From Omnitrophica WOR_2 bacterium RIFCSPHIGHO2_02_FULL_67_20 (GTDB lineage: Bacteria > Omnitrophota > Gorgyraeia > Aquiviventales > Aquiviventaceae), in the NCBI GenBank assembly GCA_001805695.1, contig MHGT01000022.1:1-7404 (forward strand): a stretch of DNA of 7,404 nt, in the 5' to 3' direction. Of this stretch, positions 4,974 to 7,404 are shown in pieces; within the stretch, counting starts at the first letter, position 1, and every line of letters starts with the position of its first letter. The translations under genes were made by a program, and so were the position numbers. Below the pieces are notes generated by a model, which saw nothing but the letters and a program-made list of their open reading frames with translations, ran no database searches and was not told the origin of the DNA.

Positions 4974-5732
4974 ATGGCTGGACACTCCAAATGGGCGGGC
5001 ATCAAGCACAAGAAAGCCATCGTGGATGCCCAACGCGGCAAGGTGTTCTCGAAGGTCATTCGGGAGCTCACCTCCGCGGCCCGGCTCGGCGGCGGCGATC
5101 CTGAAGCGAACCCGCGCCTGCGCCTCGCCGTCCAGAAGGCCCGCGAAGCCAACCTGACGAAAGACGCCCTCGAGAAAGCGATCAAGCGCGGCACCGGCGT
5201 GTTGCCCGGCACGACCTACGAGGAGATGGTGATCGAGGGCTACGGGCCGGGCGGGGTCGCGATCCTCGTCGAGCTCTTGACCGACAACAAGAACCGCACC
5301 AGCGCCGAGATCCGCAGCCTCTTCTCGAAGCACGCGGGCAACCTCGCCGGGGCCGGCAGCGTGTCGTGGCTGTTCCAGAAGAAGGGGCTCATCCTGCTGA
5401 GCGCGGCGGGGCTCGACCAGGACCGGCTCATGGAGGCGGTGCTGGAGGCGGGTGCTGAGGACCTGACGGTCGACGGCGAGCAAGCCACCGTCACCACACC
5501 GGTCCAGTCGTTTGAGGCGGTCAAGCTCTCACTGCAGCAGTCGGGCTTCGCGTGGGAGTCGGCGGAGCTGAGCCTGCTGCCCTCGTCCACCGTGCGGGTG
5601 GACGACCCGGCGAAAGCCCGGGCCCTGCTCTCGCTGCTCGATGCGCTGGAGGACCAGGAGGACAGCCAGCACGTGTACGCGAACTTCGACATCCCCGACG
5701 TCCTGCTCGCCGAACACAGCGCCTCCGCGTGA
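4974..5732 (+). CDS. yebC: YebC/PmpR/TACO1-family protein
   Basis: The 252-residue protein has the family length and signatures: MAGHSKWAGIKHKKAIVDAQ at the start, the three-helix N-terminal segment with RGKVFSKVIREL, GYGPGGVAILVELLTDNKNRT (89-109) and the C-terminal DSQHVYANFDIP (230-241). The usual Asn of HSKWANIKHRK is Gly9 here. The family was first described as DNA-binding regulators, including of ruvC-type genes and quorum sensing; later work on TACO1 and bacterial homologues ties it to translation of difficult sequences such as proline runs. ATG 4974 is chosen because it gives the canonical N terminus and lies downstream of the predicted transcription start; the upstream in-frame GTG at 4869 would precede the promoter. 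The ribosome site is weak. It is the first gene of the operon, 3 nt before ruvC. Confidence 0.95.
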   Translation: MAGHSKWAGIKHKKAIVDAQRGKVFSKVIRELTSAARLGGGDPEANPRLRLAVQKAREANLTKDALEKAIKRGTGVLPGTTYEEMVIEGYGPGGVAILVELLTDNKNRTSAEIRSLFSKHAGNLAGAGSVSWLFQKKGLILLSAAGLDQDRLMEAVLEAGAEDLTVDGEQATVTTPVQSFEAVKLSLQQSGFAWESAELSLLPSSTVRVDDPAKARALLSLLDALEDQEDSQHVYANFDIPDVLLAEHSASA

Positions 5733-5735
5733 GCG

Positions 5736-6242
5736 ATGATCATCATGGGCGTGGACCCGGGGTTGAACGCGACGGGCTACGGCCTCCTGGAGATCGGGAG
5801 TGGCCGCCTGCGCCTCGTCGCTGCCGGCGACATCCGGCCGCCGCGGCATGAGCCGCTTGAAGAGCGGCTTGGCATCATCCGGGACGCCCTCTCCGACCTC
5901 ATCGTCCGCCACCATCCCGACACCGTCGTGCTGGAGAAGCTCTTCACCCACCACGCGCATGTGACGACCGCCGCCCTGATGGGCCACGCGCGGGGTGCAG
6001 CCTGCCTGGCGGCCCGCGACCACGGCCTGCCGCTCGCCGAGTACCCGCCGACCCAGGTGAAGAAATCGCTGACCGGCCGGGGCCATGCCACCAAGGACCA
6101 GGTGGCCCGCATGGTGGGCCAGCGGCTCGGCGTGCCGGGCGCGGACTGGAGCGCGGACGCCTCCGATGCGCTGGCGCTGGCCATCGTGCACGCCCACACC
6201 GCCTCGCAGAACCGGCGGCTGCCGGTGGGGGTGGTGCGGTGA
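5736..6242 (+). CDS. ruvC: Holliday junction resolvase RuvC
   Basis: The 168-residue protein (E. coli RuvC has 173) is complete and shows the RNase H-like fold motifs. Four acidic residues fit the active site: Asp7 in MGVDPGLNATGYG, Glu67 in VVLEKLF, and Asp141 and Asp144 in SADASDALALAIVHAH. The basic segment TGRGHATKDQV (113-123) contains the conserved Lys120 region that contacts DNA. As a dimer it nicks two symmetric strands of a Holliday junction, working with RuvAB in the cytoplasm. ATG 5736 lies 3 nt after yebC; ATG 5745 is an alternative that would leave the catalytic Asp as residue 4. Neither has a strong ribosome site, so coupling to yebC is likely. It overlaps ruvA by 4 nt (GTGA). 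Confidence 0.96.
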   Translation: MIIMGVDPGLNATGYGLLEIGSGRLRLVAAGDIRPPRHEPLEERLGIIRDALSDLIVRHHPDTVVLEKLFTHHAHVTTAALMGHARGAACLAARDHGLPLAEYPPTQVKKSLTGRGHATKDQVARMVGQRLGVPGADWSADASDALALAIVHAHTASQNRRLPVGVVR

Positions 6243-6886
6243 TTTCTCGGATCAGAGGCATCGTGCGCGAAATTGGCGACCACCGCCTATTGCTCGAGGT
6301 GCAGGGCATCTCCTACGAGGTGCTGATGCCCGCCTCGCTCCTGCGGACCGTGCCGGAGCGCACCGGCCCCGGCGGCGAGCTGGAGCTCGTCACGTTCCAC
6401 TACCAGCAGCTCGAGGTGGGGCGTGGCATTCCGGTGCTGATCGGCTTCTTCAACGAAGTGGAGCGCGAGTTCTTCGTGCGCTTCATCTCCGTCTCCGGCG
6501 TCGGCCCGCGGGCAGCACTCAAGGCGCTCACCCAGCCGATCCCGCTCATCGCCCAGGCGATCGACCAGGGCGACCTGGCCATCCTGCGTTCGCTGCCCGG
6601 CATCGGGGAGCAGCGCGCGAAAGAAATCGTGGCCAAGCTGCAGGGCCGGGTCGGCAAGTACGGCCTGATCCAGGCCAAGGAAACCTCCACCGAAGCTCCA
6701 GCGGCCGGCGAGGCGACGCTCGAAGAGGAAGCGGTCGCGGTCCTCGTCCAGCTCGAATACAAGAAGAGCGAGGCCAAAGAGATGGTCCGCTCGGCGCTGA
6801 AGCGCAACCCCTCGATGAAATCCTCGGAAGAGCTCCTGAACGAAGTGTACCGCCAGCGGCGCCCCGCGATGGAGGCCGCCGCGTGA
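6239..6886 (+). CDS. ruvA: Holliday junction DNA-binding subunit RuvA
   Basis: The 215-residue protein (E. coli RuvA has 203) has all three domains. Residues 1-62 are the OB fold (MISRIRGIVREIGDHRLLLEV, FHYQQLEV). Two helix-hairpin-helix motifs follow, SVSGVGPRAAL (84-94) and LPGIGEQRAKEIV (119-131), which bind the DNA backbone. After an Ala/Glu-rich flexible linker (about 146-160), residues 161-207 form domain III (EEAVAVLVQLEYKKSEAKEMV), which contacts RuvB. RuvA tetramers hold the four-way junction open for RuvB. The start is GTG at 6239, overlapping the ruvC stop in GTGA, with a G-rich site (GGGGGTGG, 6227-6234) about 4 nt upstream; this yields the standard MI-RIRG beginning. Confidence 0.96.
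   Translation: MISRIRGIVREIGDHRLLLEVQGISYEVLMPASLLRTVPERTGPGGELELVTFHYQQLEVGRGIPVLIGFFNEVEREFFVRFISVSGVGPRAALKALTQPIPLIAQAIDQGDLAILRSLPGIGEQRAKEIVAKLQGRVGKYGLIQAKETSTEAPAAGEATLEEEAVAVLVQLEYKKSEAKEMVRSALKRNPSMKSSEELLNEVYRQRRPAMEAAA
6871..6875 (+). promoter_or_regulatory. ribosome site inside ruvA that fixes the ruvB start
   Basis: GGAGG at 6871-6875 lies 7 nt before the GTG at 6883. No comparable site precedes ATG 6901 or the later in-frame GTG at 7102, so this site argues that the long RuvB N-terminal extension is translated. Confidence 0.6.
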
Positions 6887-7404
6887 GCCCGCCGCCGCGC
6901 ATGAAACCGGCCTCCGCCGCCGCGCTCCTCAAGCCGGGAAGCGGCGCGCCGCCCGTCACCTCGCCCGTGGAACCCCACCCCGCCATTCGGCGGGGTGGGG
7001 CGGAATCCCGCCCGCCACGGCTCAAGAGCGACGAGGCGGGCCGGGGAGCGAGTCCCGCCGTCGGCGGGACGAGTCGAGGGGCCGAGACCGACGACGACCA
7101 GGTGCTCAACCTCAGCCTCCGGCCCCAGCGGTTCGAGGAGTTCGTCGGCCAGGACCAGGTCGCGGAGAACCTGCGTGTCGCGATCCAGGCAGCCTCGCGG
7201 CGCAGCGAAGCGCTCGAGCACCTACTCCTCGCCGGGCCGCCGGGCCTGGGCAAGACCAGCCTCGCCCATATCGTCGCCCACGAGTTGGGCGCCAAGATCA
7301 CCGCGACGAGCGGTCCCGCCATCGGCCGCGCCGGGGACCTCATCGGCATCCTCACCAACCTCGAGCAGGGCGACGTGCTCTTCATCGACGAAATCCACCG
7401 GCTC
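6883..7404 (+). CDS. ruvB: Holliday junction branch-migration ATPase RuvB, 5' part, with unusual N-terminal extension
   Basis: The frame is open from GTG 6883 (overlapping the ruvA stop in GTGA) to the window edge, 174 codons. From residue 79 it is typical RuvB: LRPQRFEEFVGQDQVAENL, then EHLLLAGPPGLGKTSLAH with the Walker A Lys124, the sensor-like ITATSGPAIGRAGDL, and Walker B VLFIDEIH (165-172, Asp169-Glu170). It should form hexameric rings that pump DNA through the RuvA-bound junction. Most RuvB proteins have only about 20-25 residues before the LRP motif; here there are 78, so roughly 55 are extra. They are low-complexity (Pro, Ala, Gly, Arg), start MSPPPRMKPASAAALL, and are encoded by DNA containing two strong hairpins. 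The C-terminal two thirds of the core lie beyond the window. Confidence 0.93.
   Translation, partial: MSPPPRMKPASAAALLKPGSGAPPVTSPVEPHPAIRRGGAESRPPRLKSDEAGRGASPAVGGTSRGAETDDDQVLNLSLRPQRFEEFVGQDQVAENLRVAIQAASRRSEALEHLLLAGPPGLGKTSLAHIVAHELGAKITATSGPAIGRAGDLIGILTNLEQGDVLFIDEIHRL
6973..7000 (+). repeat. 12-bp GC-rich palindrome inside the ruvB extension
   Basis: CCCCACCCCGCC (6973-6984) and GGCGGGGTGGGG (6989-7000) pair perfectly around the loop ATTC. Its core, CCGCCATTCGGCGG (6980-6993), matches the core of the terminator hairpin at 4852-4865 in 13 of 14 positions. A competing stem, GGGCGG (6998-7003) with CCGCCC (7008-7013), overlaps its right arm. No T run follows, so it is not an obvious terminator. 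Confidence 0.65.
7052..7070 (+). repeat. second palindrome inside the ruvB extension
   Basis: GTCCCGCC (7052-7059) and GGCGGGAC (7063-7070) are perfect inverted repeats with the 3-nt loop GTC. The flanks GCGAGTC on the left and GACGAGTCGAGGGG on the right look like parts of a repeat unit of the form GCGAGTCC...GGACGAGTCGAGG, which I recall seeing scattered in metagenome-derived genomes (memory only). With the first palindrome it spans most of the extra coding sequence. Confidence 0.55.

Noticed and set aside
7102..7104. GTG at 7102 as the real ruvB start
   Set aside because: It would leave only a few residues before the LRP motif and has no ribosome site, whereas GTG 6883 has GGAGG at 7 nt. 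It cannot be excluded without relatives.
1..7404. tRNA or rRNA genes, CRISPR array, insertion sequence, prophage genes
   Set aside because: No cloverleaf with a CCA-type end, no regularly spaced repeat-spacer array, and no transposase, integrase or phage protein was seen on either strand.

Overview
The window comes from a GC-rich bacterial chromosome. A signal-peptide-bearing coiled-coil protein ending in a C-terminal Phe (outer-membrane barrel style), together with a lipoprotein, points to a Gram-negative (diderm) cell. The order yebC-ruvC-ruvA-ruvB occurs in many phyla. The wording of the RuvC and RuvB proteins and a 10-nt-phased CGCAGAT repeat remind me of uncultivated lineages such as Omnitrophota or Methylomirabilota/Rokubacteria. 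That placement is from memory and weak.

Layout. Bases 1-463 hold two minus-strand genes: a small lipoprotein (191-463), whose only good ribosome site points to a non-ATG start, then the first 50 residues of a membrane-anchored protein that runs off the left edge. Bases 591-977 hold two very small plus-strand genes, a 54-residue zinc ribbon and a 47-residue single-span membrane protein, separated by an 18-bp imperfect inverted repeat carrying CGCAGAT units. A single-domain response regulator (1121-1537) follows, with its own promoter and a terminator-like hairpin starting almost at the predicted transcription start. Next is a SplB-like/PA0069-type radical SAM protein (1615-2646) behind a strong promoter with an inverted repeat in its spacer.

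Bases 2657-4878 form a self-contained unit: a near-consensus promoter whose -35 box lies inside a 13-bp palindrome, a leader of about 220 nt, a coiled-coil outer-membrane porin, a half-size phosphate-binding-type periplasmic protein starting 3 nt later, and a strong intrinsic terminator. The pair looks like an outer-membrane/periplasm module for phosphate or another oxyanion, without inner-membrane transport genes in view.

Bases 4908-7404 are the recombination operon: a strong extended -10 promoter, yebC, ruvC, ruvA and the 5' part of ruvB, tightly packed (3-nt gap, then two GTGA overlaps). RuvC cleaves Holliday junctions, RuvA binds them and RuvB drives branch migration. YebC is a translation-related/regulatory protein. 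The most unusual part is the start of ruvB: a well-placed GGAGG and GTG give an N-terminal extension of about 55-65 residues whose DNA contains two GC-rich perfect hairpins, as if palindromic repeats had been inserted in frame. I found no clear new defence or mobile system. The remaining window is ordinary chromosomal gene content with several unusual small elements.
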